A DNA stretch of 7,222 nucleotides, from assembly GCA_017883125.1 (NCBI GenBank), contig JADGOD010000110.1:1-7222 (forward strand). Direction: 5' to 3'. The notes below the pieces were generated by a model. The model saw nothing but the letters and a program-made list of their open reading frames with translations. It was not told the DNA's origin and made no database searches. The DNA comes from Acidimicrobiales bacterium. Lineage in GTDB: Bacteria > Actinomycetota > Acidimicrobiia > Acidimicrobiales > RAAP-2. Of the stretch, positions 1 through 6,067 are shown piece by piece (within the stretch, counting starts at the first letter, position 1; the number at the start of each line of letters is the position of its first letter). Position numbers and translations under genes: made by a program.

Positions 1-935
1 AGATCCGACCAGGCCGCGCTGAGCTCGGCCGGCTTGAGCGACTTCCCCGTGAGGGTGGCGAGCTCGGTGTTGGCGTCGGCCTGCGCTTGGGCCGGTGAGG
101 CGTTGAGGATCGCCGTGGTCTCGAGGTCGCCTTTGAGGAGGGCCGAGACCACGTCGGGGTGCGCTTTGAGGAACGACGTCGTCACCACCAGCAGGGTGGT
201 GGAGAACTGACCCTTCGGCCACAGGGACCTCTCGTTGACCAGGACGTGGCCGTGACCTTCGGCCACCATCCGAGCGGCCCACGGCTGGGGGACCCAGGCA
301 CCGGCGATCGAGCCGGACTCGAAGGAGAGCAGCGTCGTCGAGTTGTCCTCCGGAAGGATGGTGACGTCACCGCTACCACCGTCGGGCCCGGGGAACGAGA
401 CCCCTTGGCTTCTCAGCCAGGTTCGGAGTGCGACGTCCTGGGTGTTGCCCAGCTGTGGGGTGGCTACCGTCTTGCCCTTGAGCTGGGCCGCCGAAGTGAT
501 CGACGGGGCGACGACGAGCGCGGCGCCACCCGAGGTGGCCCCTGCGATGATCCGGATCGACTTGCGCCCCTGGGTGTAGGCGGTGATCGCCGAGTTCGGG
601 CCCATGTACGCGGCATCGAGAGATCCGGCGAGGAGAGCGGTGACCTCGGCCGGCCCGGCGTTGTAGGTCGAGGTCTGGAGGGTCACGGTGGTCGGCAGGT
701 CCTTGGTGAAGAGCCCCTGCTGGACACCGACGAGGGCGGCGGCGTGGGTCAGGTTGGTCAGGAACCCGAGGCGGAGGGTGACGGGAGCCGCCGGCGAGCT
801 CGACGACGTCTGGTTCGAGGCCGATGCGCCCGAGCCCGAGCCACAGGCGGCGGTGAGCACCGCCATGGCGCCGAGGAGCCCGAAGAGTCGGACAGCCCTT
901 GCGGTGGGAGAATTCCGAGTAAGTCGAGTTTTCAT
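1..935 (-). CDS. ABC transporter substrate-binding lipoprotein, SsuA/TauA/NrtA (aliphatic sulfonate/nitrate/taurine-like) family, C-terminus cut by window edge
   Basis: Reading from the ATG at 935 on the minus strand gives 311 codons with no stop before the left edge. The protein should bind a small organic solute outside the membrane and deliver it to an ABC permease. It starts with a basic, then hydrophobic signal region (residues 1-30) and a lipobox-like LTAAC with Cys31 as the likely lipidated residue, followed by a Ser/Ala-rich linker (32-51). The mature domain opens with LRLGFLTNLTHAAALVG (54-70) and carries YNAGPAEVTALLAG (91-104), AGATSGGA (131-138), TPQLGNTQDVALR (159-171) and AGAWVPQPWA (211-220). 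These are typical of SBPs usually annotated as aliphatic-sulfonate binding. Family members run to roughly 320-340 residues, so only a short tail is missing. No permease or ATPase gene is in view; they may lie beyond the left edge. The ligand is not predictable: this family also binds nitrate, taurine, pyrimidine precursors and aromatics. Confidence 0.93.
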   Translation of the reverse strand, partial: MKTRLTRNSPTARAVRLFGLLGAMAVLTAACGSGSGASASNQTSSSSPAAPVTLRLGFLTNLTHAAALVGVQQGLFTKDLPTTVTLQTSTYNAGPAEVTALLAGSLDAAYMGPNSAITAYTQGRKSIRIIAGATSGGAALVVAPSITSAAQLKGKTVATPQLGNTQDVALRTWLRSQGVSFPGPDGGSGDVTILPEDNSTTLLSFESGSIAGAWVPQPWAARMVAEGHGHVLVNERSLWPKGQFSTTLLVVTTSFLKAHPDVVSALLKGDLETTAILNASPAQAQADANTELATLTGKSLKPAELSAAWSD

Positions 936-970
936 ACTTCTATACTAGGACAGTCAGGATTAGCCCGCAA
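936..970 (-). promoter_or_regulatory. Candidate promoter giving a leaderless mRNA for the substrate-binding protein gene
   Basis: On the minus strand, TTGCGG (965-970) and TAGTAT (942-947) are separated by exactly 17 bp, a good match to a housekeeping sigma -35/-10 pair. The ATG begins only 6 bp after the -10 hexamer, where transcription would normally start. No Shine-Dalgarno-like sequence lies upstream of the ATG. Leaderless transcripts are common in actinobacteria. The lipoprotein gene is therefore probably transcribed on its own even though it follows the acyl-CoA synthetase gene. The assignment rests on sequence alone. Confidence 0.6.
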
Positions 971-1028
971 GGTTGTGTGAAAGAGCCTGGCCCGAGCGGG
1001 CGTTCCGCACGACGTGGCTGGGGGTGCC

Positions 1029-1058
1029 ATCGGCCAGACGACGAGGGCTGGCTCCGAT
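1029..1058 (-). terminator. Imperfect hairpin just after the acyl-CoA synthetase stop codon, possible terminator
   Basis: ATCGG-CCAG (1029-1037) pairs with CTGG-(CT)-CCGAT (1048-1058), a 9-bp stem with a 2-nt bulge and a 10-nt loop. It lies 22 bp past the synthetase stop on the minus strand. There is no clear U-tract after it. A second small dyad, GCCCG-AG-CGGGC (990-1001), lies further downstream and is followed on the minus strand by CAGGCTCTTT. Either could end or weaken transcription before the lipoprotein gene. Actinobacterial terminators often lack a U-tail, so this is only suggestive. Confidence 0.3.
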
Positions 1059-1080
1059 CAGGTGGACGATGAGCCCTTGG

Positions 1081-2610
1081 TCAGGGCGTGCGCGACGCGT
1101 ACTCGTCGCGCAGCACGCGCTTGAGCAGCTTCCCGGTGGGCAGCCGGGGGAGCTCGGTCACGAAGTCGACCCGGAGCGGGCACTTGAAACCCGCCAGGTG
1201 GCTCCGGCAGAGATCGAGGAGCTCGGTCTTGAGCTCCTCGGTGTCAGCGCTCGCGTCTCTCAGCTCGACGACAGCCAGGACCGATTCGCCCATCTCCTCA
1301 TCGGGGATCCCGATCACCGCCACGTCAGCGACGGCGGGATGGACGACAAGGACATCTTCGATCTCACGGGGGTAGATGTTGACGCCGCCCGAGATGATGG
1401 TGTGCGCGATCCGGTCGGTCAGGTAGACGAACCCCTCGCCGTCGAGGTACCCGATGTCGCCGAGGGTGCTCCAGCCTTGCTCGCTGAACGCCTGGGCGGT
1501 CTTGGTCGGATCCTTGTGGTACTCGAAGCGGCCCTGGGTCTCGAACCAGATCTGGCCCGACTCACCGATGCCGACCTCGTTGCCGTCCTCGTCGGTGATG
1601 TGCACCGGGCCCAGGATGGAGCGACCGACCGATCCGGGGTGGGCCAACCACTCTTCGGGACCGATCGCACAGAACCCGTTGCCCTCGCTGCCGGCGTAGT
1701 ACTCGTAGATGATCGGCCCGAGCCAGTCGATCATCGAGCGCTTGACCTCGATCGGGCACGGTGCGGCAGCGTGGATGACCATCTCGAGGCTCGAGAGGTC
1801 GTAGGAGCGGCGCACGTCCTCGGGCAGCTTGAGCAGCCTGACGAAGTGGGTGGGGACGAACTGGGCGTGGGTCACCTTGTAGCGCTCGATCGTCGCCAGG
1901 GACTCCTCGGGGTCGAAGCGATCCATGAGGACGACGGTCCCTCCAAGGCGCTGGGCCGAGAGCGACCAACCCGCCGGGGCGGCATGGTAGAGCGGAGCGG
2001 GACAGAGGTAGACGGTCTCGGGGGTGAAGCCGTAGAGGCCCTTCAGGAGCTCGTCGAGCCGGGTGCCCGTACCGAACGGGGCGCCGGAGAGCGGGGGGAG
2101 GATCCCCTTGGGGTGACCCGTGGTGCCCGACGAGTAGAACATGAAGCTGCCCTCGGACTCGTCGTCGATCGGCGTGGTCGGCGTCGTCGACAGCGCCTCG
2201 TCGAGGTCATCGAATCCCTCGATCCCGCCACCCATCGACAGCCGGAGGGGGATCGATCCCAGCGAGGGCCCGATCTTCTGAATCGTCTCGGCGAACCTTG
2301 ACGAGGTGATCAGGGCCGAGGCGTCGCAGTCCTCGATGATGTAGCCGGCCTCGTCGGGCCCCAGATGCCAGTTGATCGGAGTGACGTAGAGCCCTGCTCG
2401 GATCCCGGCCCAGGCCACCTCGAGGAATCGTGGGGTGTTGTCGAGGAGGACGGCGATGTGACCTCCCGGGCGCAGACCTTGGCGGCGGAAGAGGTGGGCG
2501 AGGCGGTTCGAGGCGGCCTCGAGCTCGGCGTAGGTGACGATCGCACCGGTCCCGGCGGCGATCACCGCCGGCGCGTCTGGCCGCTGCGCGGCGTGAGTCC
2601 CCGGATGCAT
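1081..2610 (-). CDS. AMP-forming acyl-CoA synthetase (class I adenylate-forming, FadD-like)
   Basis: The 509-residue product should activate a carboxylic acid with ATP to an acyl-adenylate and transfer the acyl group to CoA. All core motifs are present: the P-loop-like YSSGTTGHPKG (159-169), YEYYAGSEG (302-310), STLGDIGYLD with Asp385, the hinge region DRIAHTIISGGVNIYP (399-414), and PTGK with the catalytic Lys494 near the C-terminus. Length is normal for the family. The ATG at 2610 is supported by GGAGGGAGG, ending about 3 nt before it. The hinge segment reads RIAHTIISGG rather than the commoner RxKDxIISGG, but the ATP and CoA machinery looks intact. It is transcribed away from the aldehyde dehydrogenase gene across a 340-bp spacer, and its likely role is activating the acid formed by that enzyme. 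Substrate chain length or aromaticity cannot be told; a benzoate/cyclohexanecarboxylate-type or medium-chain ligase is possible. Confidence 0.94.
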   Translation of the reverse strand: MHPGTHAAQRPDAPAVIAAGTGAIVTYAELEAASNRLAHLFRRQGLRPGGHIAVLLDNTPRFLEVAWAGIRAGLYVTPINWHLGPDEAGYIIEDCDASALITSSRFAETIQKIGPSLGSIPLRLSMGGGIEGFDDLDEALSTTPTTPIDDESEGSFMFYSSGTTGHPKGILPPLSGAPFGTGTRLDELLKGLYGFTPETVYLCPAPLYHAAPAGWSLSAQRLGGTVVLMDRFDPEESLATIERYKVTHAQFVPTHFVRLLKLPEDVRRSYDLSSLEMVIHAAAPCPIEVKRSMIDWLGPIIYEYYAGSEGNGFCAIGPEEWLAHPGSVGRSILGPVHITDEDGNEVGIGESGQIWFETQGRFEYHKDPTKTAQAFSEQGWSTLGDIGYLDGEGFVYLTDRIAHTIISGGVNIYPREIEDVLVVHPAVADVAVIGIPDEEMGESVLAVVELRDASADTEELKTELLDLCRSHLAGFKCPLRVDFVTELPRLPTGKLLKRVLRDEYASRTP

Positions 2611-2746
2611 TGCCCTCCCTCCACACCCTGCTGGCGATCGGATGCAACCACCGTGGATGAGACCGTATCGCTTCTGATCCCTGCAATCTCGGGTGCGCGC
2701 AGATGTGGTGATCGCCGTGGTGCCACTCGGGGTGTCATGTCCTCAT

Positions 2747-2768
2747 CGAAGGTGCTACCGTGCCTTCG
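2747..2768. promoter_or_regulatory. Dyad CGAAGG-N10-CCTTCG, candidate operator
   Basis: CGAAGG (2747-2752) and CCTTCG (2763-2768) form a perfect 6-bp inverted repeat around a 10-bp spacer. The 22-bp span is about two helical turns, as in sites for dimeric regulators. It is near the middle of the divergent region, 137 bp from the synthetase start and 182 bp from the aldehyde dehydrogenase start. It could instead be a transcript hairpin or chance. I did not see a second copy elsewhere in the window. Confidence 0.3.
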
Positions 2769-2828
2769 TCGGGGTGAAGGCGGCGGGGGATTGCTGCCAC
2801 GCTTCGGGAGGGGGATCTCTCGGTAGGT

Positions 2829-2840
2829 GTCCATGTGGAC
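2829..2840. promoter_or_regulatory. Dyad GTCCA-TG-TGGAC, candidate operator copy 1
   Basis: This perfect 5-bp inverted repeat with a 2-bp centre lies 110 bp upstream of the aldehyde dehydrogenase ATG in the divergent region. The same arms with the same 2-bp spacing recur at 6056-6067 upstream of the HDO-type gene. Two matches to a ten-base specified pattern, both in upstream non-coding DNA, make a shared binding site more likely than chance. Confidence 0.45.
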
Positions 2841-2950
2841 GGCTGGCCGCATGCTCGCTCCTGGGACGTGGTCGAAGTCTCTCGTTGACCGAAGCACCGG
2901 ATTGGATCCACGACCTGAAGCGTGTGAGTGCTCGGGAAGGAGCATCAGTC

Positions 2951-4420
2951 ATGGCTGAGAAGTACGTCCCTGAGGAGCGAATGCTTATCAACGGGGAGTT
3001 GGTTCACGCCGATTCCGGCAAGACCTTCGACAACATCAACCCCGCCACCGAAGAGGTCCTCGGGGTCGTGGCCGATGCGGGTGTCGCCGAGATGCAGAGG
3101 GCGATCGCCGCATCACGCCGTGCCTTCGACGAGACCGACTGGTCGACGAACCACGCGTTCCGCAAGCAGTGCCTCATCCAGCTCCACGAGGCGCTCGTCG
3201 CCGAGAAGGAGGAGCTCCGCCAGGAGCTCGTTGACGAGGTCGGGACCCCGATCATGGTGACGACGATGGCCCAGCTCGACATGCCGCTCGCGGAGTCCCT
3301 GCTGTGGCCGGCTGAGATGATCGACAAGTTCCCTTGGGACCGTCAGCTCGCCGACGCAGAGGTCATGGGCGTTCCGTCCCGCCGTGCGATCTGGAAGGAA
3401 GCGATGGGCGTCGTCGGCTCGATCGTCCCGTGGAACTACCCCTTCGAGGTCACGATCAACAAGATCGCCCAGGTCCTTGCCACCGGCAACACCACCGTGC
3501 TCAAGCCGGCCCCCGACACCCCGTGGAACGCCACGCGCCTCGGTCGCCTGGTGGCCGAGAAGACGGACATCCCCGCCGGTGTCTTCAACGTCGTGACGTC
3601 CTCAGAGCACCTCGTCGGTGAAGAGCTCACCTTGTCGCCGCTGGTCGACATGATCTCGTTCACCGGTTCGACGGTGACGGGGAAGCGCATTATGGAGAAG
3701 GGCGCCAACACGATGAAGCGCGTCTTCCTCGAGCTGGGCGGCAAGTCGGCGGCCATCATCTTGGACGACGCTGACTTCAACGCTGTGGTGCCGATGACCT
3801 CGATGGTCTGCATGCATGCCGGCCAGGGCTGTGCCATGCAGACCAGGATCTTGCTGCCTCGTGCCCGCTACGACGAGGGCGTCGAGCTCATCTTGGCGGG
3901 CATGTCGATGATCCCCTACGGCGACCCCAACGACCCGAACATGATCATGGGACCACTCATCAGCGAGAAGCAGCGCGATCGGGTCATGGGCTACATCGCC
4001 AAGGGAGTGGAGGAGGGTGCCACCCTCGCCCTCGGCGGGAACCGGCCGGCTCAGCTTCCCAAGGGCTGGTTCGTGGAGCCGACCGTCTTCACCAACGTCG
4101 ACAACTCGATGACCATCGCCCAGGAGGAGATCTTCGGTCCCGTCCTCGCCGTGATCGCGTACGACGACGACGAGCATGCAATCCGGATCGCCAACGACTC
4201 GCAGTACGGACTCTCCGGCGGTGTCTTCGGCTCCCAGGACCGGGCCATGGGGATCGCCCGTCGGATCCGCACGGGTTCGATCTCCGTGAACGGCGGTGTG
4301 TGGTATGGAGCTGACATGCCGTACGGCGGCTACAAGAGCAGTGGCATCGGTCGCCAGAACGGCATCGAGGGATTCGAGCAGTACCTCGAGACAAAGATCG
4401 TTGCCTGGCCTGCCGGCTAG
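2951..4420 (+). CDS. NAD(P)-dependent aldehyde dehydrogenase (ALDH superfamily)
   Basis: The 489-residue cytoplasmic enzyme should oxidise an aldehyde to its carboxylic acid. Catalytic elements are complete: PWNYP with Asn162, KPAPDTP with Lys185 for cofactor phosphate contact, FTGST (237-241), LELGGK with the general base Glu261, GQGC with the nucleophile Cys294, and EEIFGPV with Glu393. Length is normal for the family. The start at 2951 is chosen because GGAAGGAG (2935-2942) sits 8 nt before it and the family N-terminus (ERMLINGELVHADSGKTF) follows directly. An in-frame ATG at 2693 would add 86 residues with no family resemblance and no ribosome site. The gene is followed after 85 bp by the SDR gene in the same direction, so the two are probably co-transcribed and act consecutively, the SDR producing the aldehyde used here. 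The natural substrate is unknown. Confidence 0.96.
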   Translation: MAEKYVPEERMLINGELVHADSGKTFDNINPATEEVLGVVADAGVAEMQRAIAASRRAFDETDWSTNHAFRKQCLIQLHEALVAEKEELRQELVDEVGTPIMVTTMAQLDMPLAESLLWPAEMIDKFPWDRQLADAEVMGVPSRRAIWKEAMGVVGSIVPWNYPFEVTINKIAQVLATGNTTVLKPAPDTPWNATRLGRLVAEKTDIPAGVFNVVTSSEHLVGEELTLSPLVDMISFTGSTVTGKRIMEKGANTMKRVFLELGGKSAAIILDDADFNAVVPMTSMVCMHAGQGCAMQTRILLPRARYDEGVELILAGMSMIPYGDPNDPNMIMGPLISEKQRDRVMGYIAKGVEEGATLALGGNRPAQLPKGWFVEPTVFTNVDNSMTIAQEEIFGPVLAVIAYDDDEHAIRIANDSQYGLSGGVFGSQDRAMGIARRIRTGSISVNGGVWYGADMPYGGYKSSGIGRQNGIEGFEQYLETKIVAWPAG

Positions 4421-4505
4421 GGACACCGAGCCACCGAATCCGAAGTCTGAAGTTCCACCGAGCACACAACCAACAACACTTAGCGAAGGACACAAAGGAG
4501 AAATC
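4421..4505 (+). other. Short intergenic leader between the aldehyde dehydrogenase and SDR genes
   Basis: This 85-bp spacer is rich in A and C with little obvious secondary structure. It ends in a strong ribosome site, AAGGAG (4495-4500), 5 nt before the SDR start. I see no promoter pair or terminator in it, which supports an operon. The region could let the second gene be translated independently of the first. Confidence 0.5.
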
Positions 4506-5393
4506 ATGGCAGGACGCATGGAGGGCAAGGTCTCGTTCATCACGGGAGCGGGCCGTGGACAGGGTCGGGCACACGCGGTCAAGCAGGCATCCGAGGGCGC
4601 CGACATCATCGCCATCGACATCTGCGAGAACATCGAGTCGAACCCGTACCCGCTGTCGAGCTGGGACGATCTCATGGCGACCAAGGCGCTGGTCGAGGGC
4701 CAAGGGCGCAAGTGCGTCGCGATCAAGGCCGACGTGCGCGACCGCAACCAGCTGCGCGAGGCACTCGCCGAGGGTGTCAGCCAGCTGGGTCAGCTGACCA
4801 CGGTCTGCGCCAACGCCGGCATCCTGCCGATGGCGATGGGTGACCCCAACCCGCTCGACTTCCAGGACGCCATCGACGTCGACCTGATCGGCGTTATGAA
4901 CACCGTCGCCGTGGCGATCCCGCACCTCATTCCTGCCGGGAGGGGCGCCTCGATCATCATCACCGGCTCGACGGCCGCCCTGATCCCCAACACGATGTCT
5001 CCGTCGGTCGACCCGAGGACCCTCATGGGGCCCGGCGGGTCAGGCTACAGCTGGTCCAAGAAGGCGCTGGTGGGCTACACCGAGCAGATGGCGCTGCACC
5101 TCGCATCGAGCGGCGCGCGGGTCAACGTCGTCCACCCGACCAACTGCAACACGCACCTGATGAACAGCGAGGGCATCTACAAGATCTTCCGCCCCGACCT
5201 CGAAGAGGTCACCCGGGAGGACTTCATCCCGGCGTCGGAGCACTACCACGCCCTGCCCACCCCCTGGATTGAGCCCGAAGAGGTGGCTGACCTGGTGCTC
5301 TACCTGGCCTCGGACGAGTCGAAGAGCATGACCGGAGCCAGCATCCCGATCGATGCGGGCTGCATGGTCAAGTGGCCCAACGGTCCGGGGTAG
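4506..5393 (+). CDS. Mycofactocin-type SDR family oxidoreductase (alcohol dehydrogenase-like)
   Basis: The 295-residue protein has a complete classical SDR framework: TGAGRGQG (13-20) for cofactor binding, Asp38 at the end of the second strand (NAD preference), NAG (103-105), Ser155, and YSWSK with Tyr181 and Lys185. The opening GRMEGKVSFITGAGRGQGRAHAV, and the ADIIAIDIC segment followed by an insertion (about 41-66, with YPLSSWDDL and LVEGQGRK), match the mycofactocin-coupled SDR subfamily. Members hold NAD tightly and pass electrons to the redox cofactor mycofactocin instead of exchanging NADH. The likely reaction is alcohol to aldehyde or ketone. AAGGAG 5 nt upstream fixes the start; an in-frame ATG at 4296 lies inside the aldehyde dehydrogenase gene and is rejected. 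No mycofactocin biosynthesis gene (mftA-F) is in this window, so cofactor supply would have to come from elsewhere in the genome. Substrate unknown. Confidence 0.92.
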   Translation: MAGRMEGKVSFITGAGRGQGRAHAVKQASEGADIIAIDICENIESNPYPLSSWDDLMATKALVEGQGRKCVAIKADVRDRNQLREALAEGVSQLGQLTTVCANAGILPMAMGDPNPLDFQDAIDVDLIGVMNTVAVAIPHLIPAGRGASIIITGSTAALIPNTMSPSVDPRTLMGPGGSGYSWSKKALVGYTEQMALHLASSGARVNVVHPTNCNTHLMNSEGIYKIFRPDLEEVTREDFIPASEHYHALPTPWIEPEEVADLVLYLASDESKSMTGASIPIDAGCMVKWPNGPG

Positions 5394-5461
5394 GCGCAGC
5401 GGCCAACGGACGAGTCGAGGCAGCCGTCGATCTGACGAGGATCACTGACAGCACCCTGTGC

Positions 5462-5871
5462 AACCATCGGCCCTCCGGAGCGCGCGGAACCGCGGCCTGC
5501 TCGTCGAGCTCGACGAGGCCTTCAAGCTGGCCGAGGAGGACGACACCTGCCGCGTGATCATCCTTGGTGGCACCGGCCCGCTCTTCTCCTCGGGCCACGA
5601 CCTCGGCTCGCCCGAGTCCCAGGACGACCGGGTGAACCACCCCACCTCGAAGATCGACGGCGGCACCCGCCAGGGTGCCGAGAAGATGATGCTCCAGGAG
5701 TGGCACCACTAGTTCCAGAACACGCTGCGCTGGAGGAACCTGCGCAAGATCACCATCGCCTAGGTCCAGGGGACGTTCGTCGCCGCCGGCCTCATGCTCA
5801 TGTGGGCCTACGACCTGATCGTGGCCGCCGACAACTGCTTCTTCGCCGACGTCGTCGGCACCGGGCTCGGC
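5462..5871 (+). pseudogene. Decayed enoyl-CoA hydratase/isomerase (crotonase family) gene, two in-frame TAG stops, both ends lost
   Basis: One frame reads as a crotonase through NRGLLVELDEAFKLAEEDD, VIILGGTGPLFSSGHDLGSPES, then MLQEWHH, stop, FQNTLRWRNLRKITIA, stop, VQGTFVAAGLMLMWAYDLIVAADN and FFADVVGTGLG. The stops are TAG at 5710-5712 (one base from Tyr TAC) and TAG at 5761-5763 (one base from Gln CAG). Similarity resumes in the same frame after each. After 5871 the family resemblance ends, so the C-terminal half is absent. At the start, family-like codons just upstream (around 5461-5485) seem to lie in a different frame, and no good ribosome site or start is visible; a small deletion or frameshift there is likely. 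Codon use is still G/C-ended, suggesting recent loss. The intact enzyme would have hydrated an enoyl-CoA, fitting the acyl-CoA route of this locus. Sequencing error could explain single stops but not the missing C-terminus. Confidence 0.88.
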
Positions 5872-5982
5872 CAGTCGCACGTGGACTGCGTCCAGGCCAG
5901 GTTCGCTCAGTTGAAGATCGCCGCTGATGCCGGAAGCCCCATTGAATCCGGACGGTATTGCGGGGCGCACAGACGTACGTCC

Positions 5983-6010
5983 TTGACTCGGGCTGCTCGA
6001 GGTGTACACT
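5983..6010 (+). promoter_or_regulatory. Candidate promoter for the HDO-type gene
   Basis: TTGACT (5983-5988) and TACACT (6005-6010) are separated by 16 bp and match housekeeping sigma hexamers well. Transcription would begin near 6017, leaving a leader of about 75 nt before the ATG at 6093. A second -10-like TATACT (6012-6017) lies just downstream but is 23 bp from TTGACT and has no other -35. Confidence 0.5.
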
Positions 6011-6022
6011 TTATACTTGTAA

Positions 6023-6050
6023 CGATCAAGAAGTTGATCGAAGAACGATC
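6023..6050. promoter_or_regulatory. Overlapping GATC-containing inverted repeats in the HDO-gene leader
   Basis: CGATCAA (6023-6029) and TTGATCG (6034-6040) form a perfect 7-bp inverted repeat with loop GAAG. The right arm also pairs as GATCG (6036-6040) with CGATC (6046-6050) across AAGAA. Three GATC cores therefore stand 12 and 11 bp apart, about one helical turn each. The position just after the predicted -10 suits a repressor site; alternative hairpins in the leader RNA are also possible. Confidence 0.35.
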
Positions 6051-6055
6051 TGCTC

Positions 6056-6067
6056 GTCCAAGTGGAC
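6056..6067. promoter_or_regulatory. Dyad GTCCA-AG-TGGAC, candidate operator copy 2
   Basis: The arms and spacing are identical to the dyad at 2829-2840. The flanking bases extend the pairing by one step (TCGTCC/GGACGA, 6054-6069). It sits in the predicted leader, 25 bp before the HDO-gene start and just ahead of its ribosome site. A bound regulator here would block transcription, or the hairpin could affect translation. Confidence 0.45.

Larger units (their letters stand above)
2611..2950. promoter_or_regulatory. Divergent non-coding control region between acyl-CoA synthetase and aldehyde dehydrogenase
   Basis: This 340-bp stretch separates two divergent genes and holds no convincing gene. 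A frame open from 2693 runs into the aldehyde dehydrogenase, but its translation is Cys/Arg/Gly-rich and unlike the family. It must hold the promoters of both flanking genes. A TTGACC at 2885-2890 resembles a -35 box, but no TAnnnT hexamer sits at a suitable distance. On the minus strand the only candidate -10 seen is a weak TACGGT at about 2662-2667. Two dyads stand out, at 2747-2768 and 2829-2840, listed separately. No regulator gene is in the window. Confidence 0.6.

Noticed and set aside
159..980. 273-codon plus-strand open frame
   Set aside because: It is antisense to the substrate-binding lipoprotein, has Arg/Gly-rich low-complexity translation, and lacks a ribosome site. The minus-strand reading is a clear family match.
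973..2301. 442-codon plus-strand open frame
   Set aside because: It lies antisense to the acyl-CoA synthetase, which has all its catalytic motifs. The long open frame comes from high GC content.
2693..2950. 86-residue N-terminal extension of the aldehyde dehydrogenase
   Set aside because: It is Cys- and Arg-rich with no family similarity and no ribosome site at 2693. A strong GGAAGGAG precedes 2951, where family similarity begins.
4296..4505. Upstream extension of the SDR reading frame
   Set aside because: It overlaps the end of the aldehyde dehydrogenase gene out of frame. The ATG at 4506 has a near-ideal ribosome site and starts directly at the SDR N-terminal motif.
3602..4925. Overlapping minus-strand frames of 381 and 278 codons
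   Set aside because: They are antisense to the aldehyde dehydrogenase and SDR genes, and their translations show no recognisable domain.
5882..5896. TGGAC-TGC-GTCCA repeat inside the region downstream of crotonase similarity
   Set aside because: It uses the same half-sites as the candidate operator, but in the opposite order and with a 3-bp centre, in former coding DNA. It is not the same dyad.
5972..5981. Palindrome GACGTACGTC just before the HDO promoter
   Set aside because: A perfect 10-bp palindrome is expected several times by chance in 7 kb, and no second copy was seen, so it is not scored as an operator.
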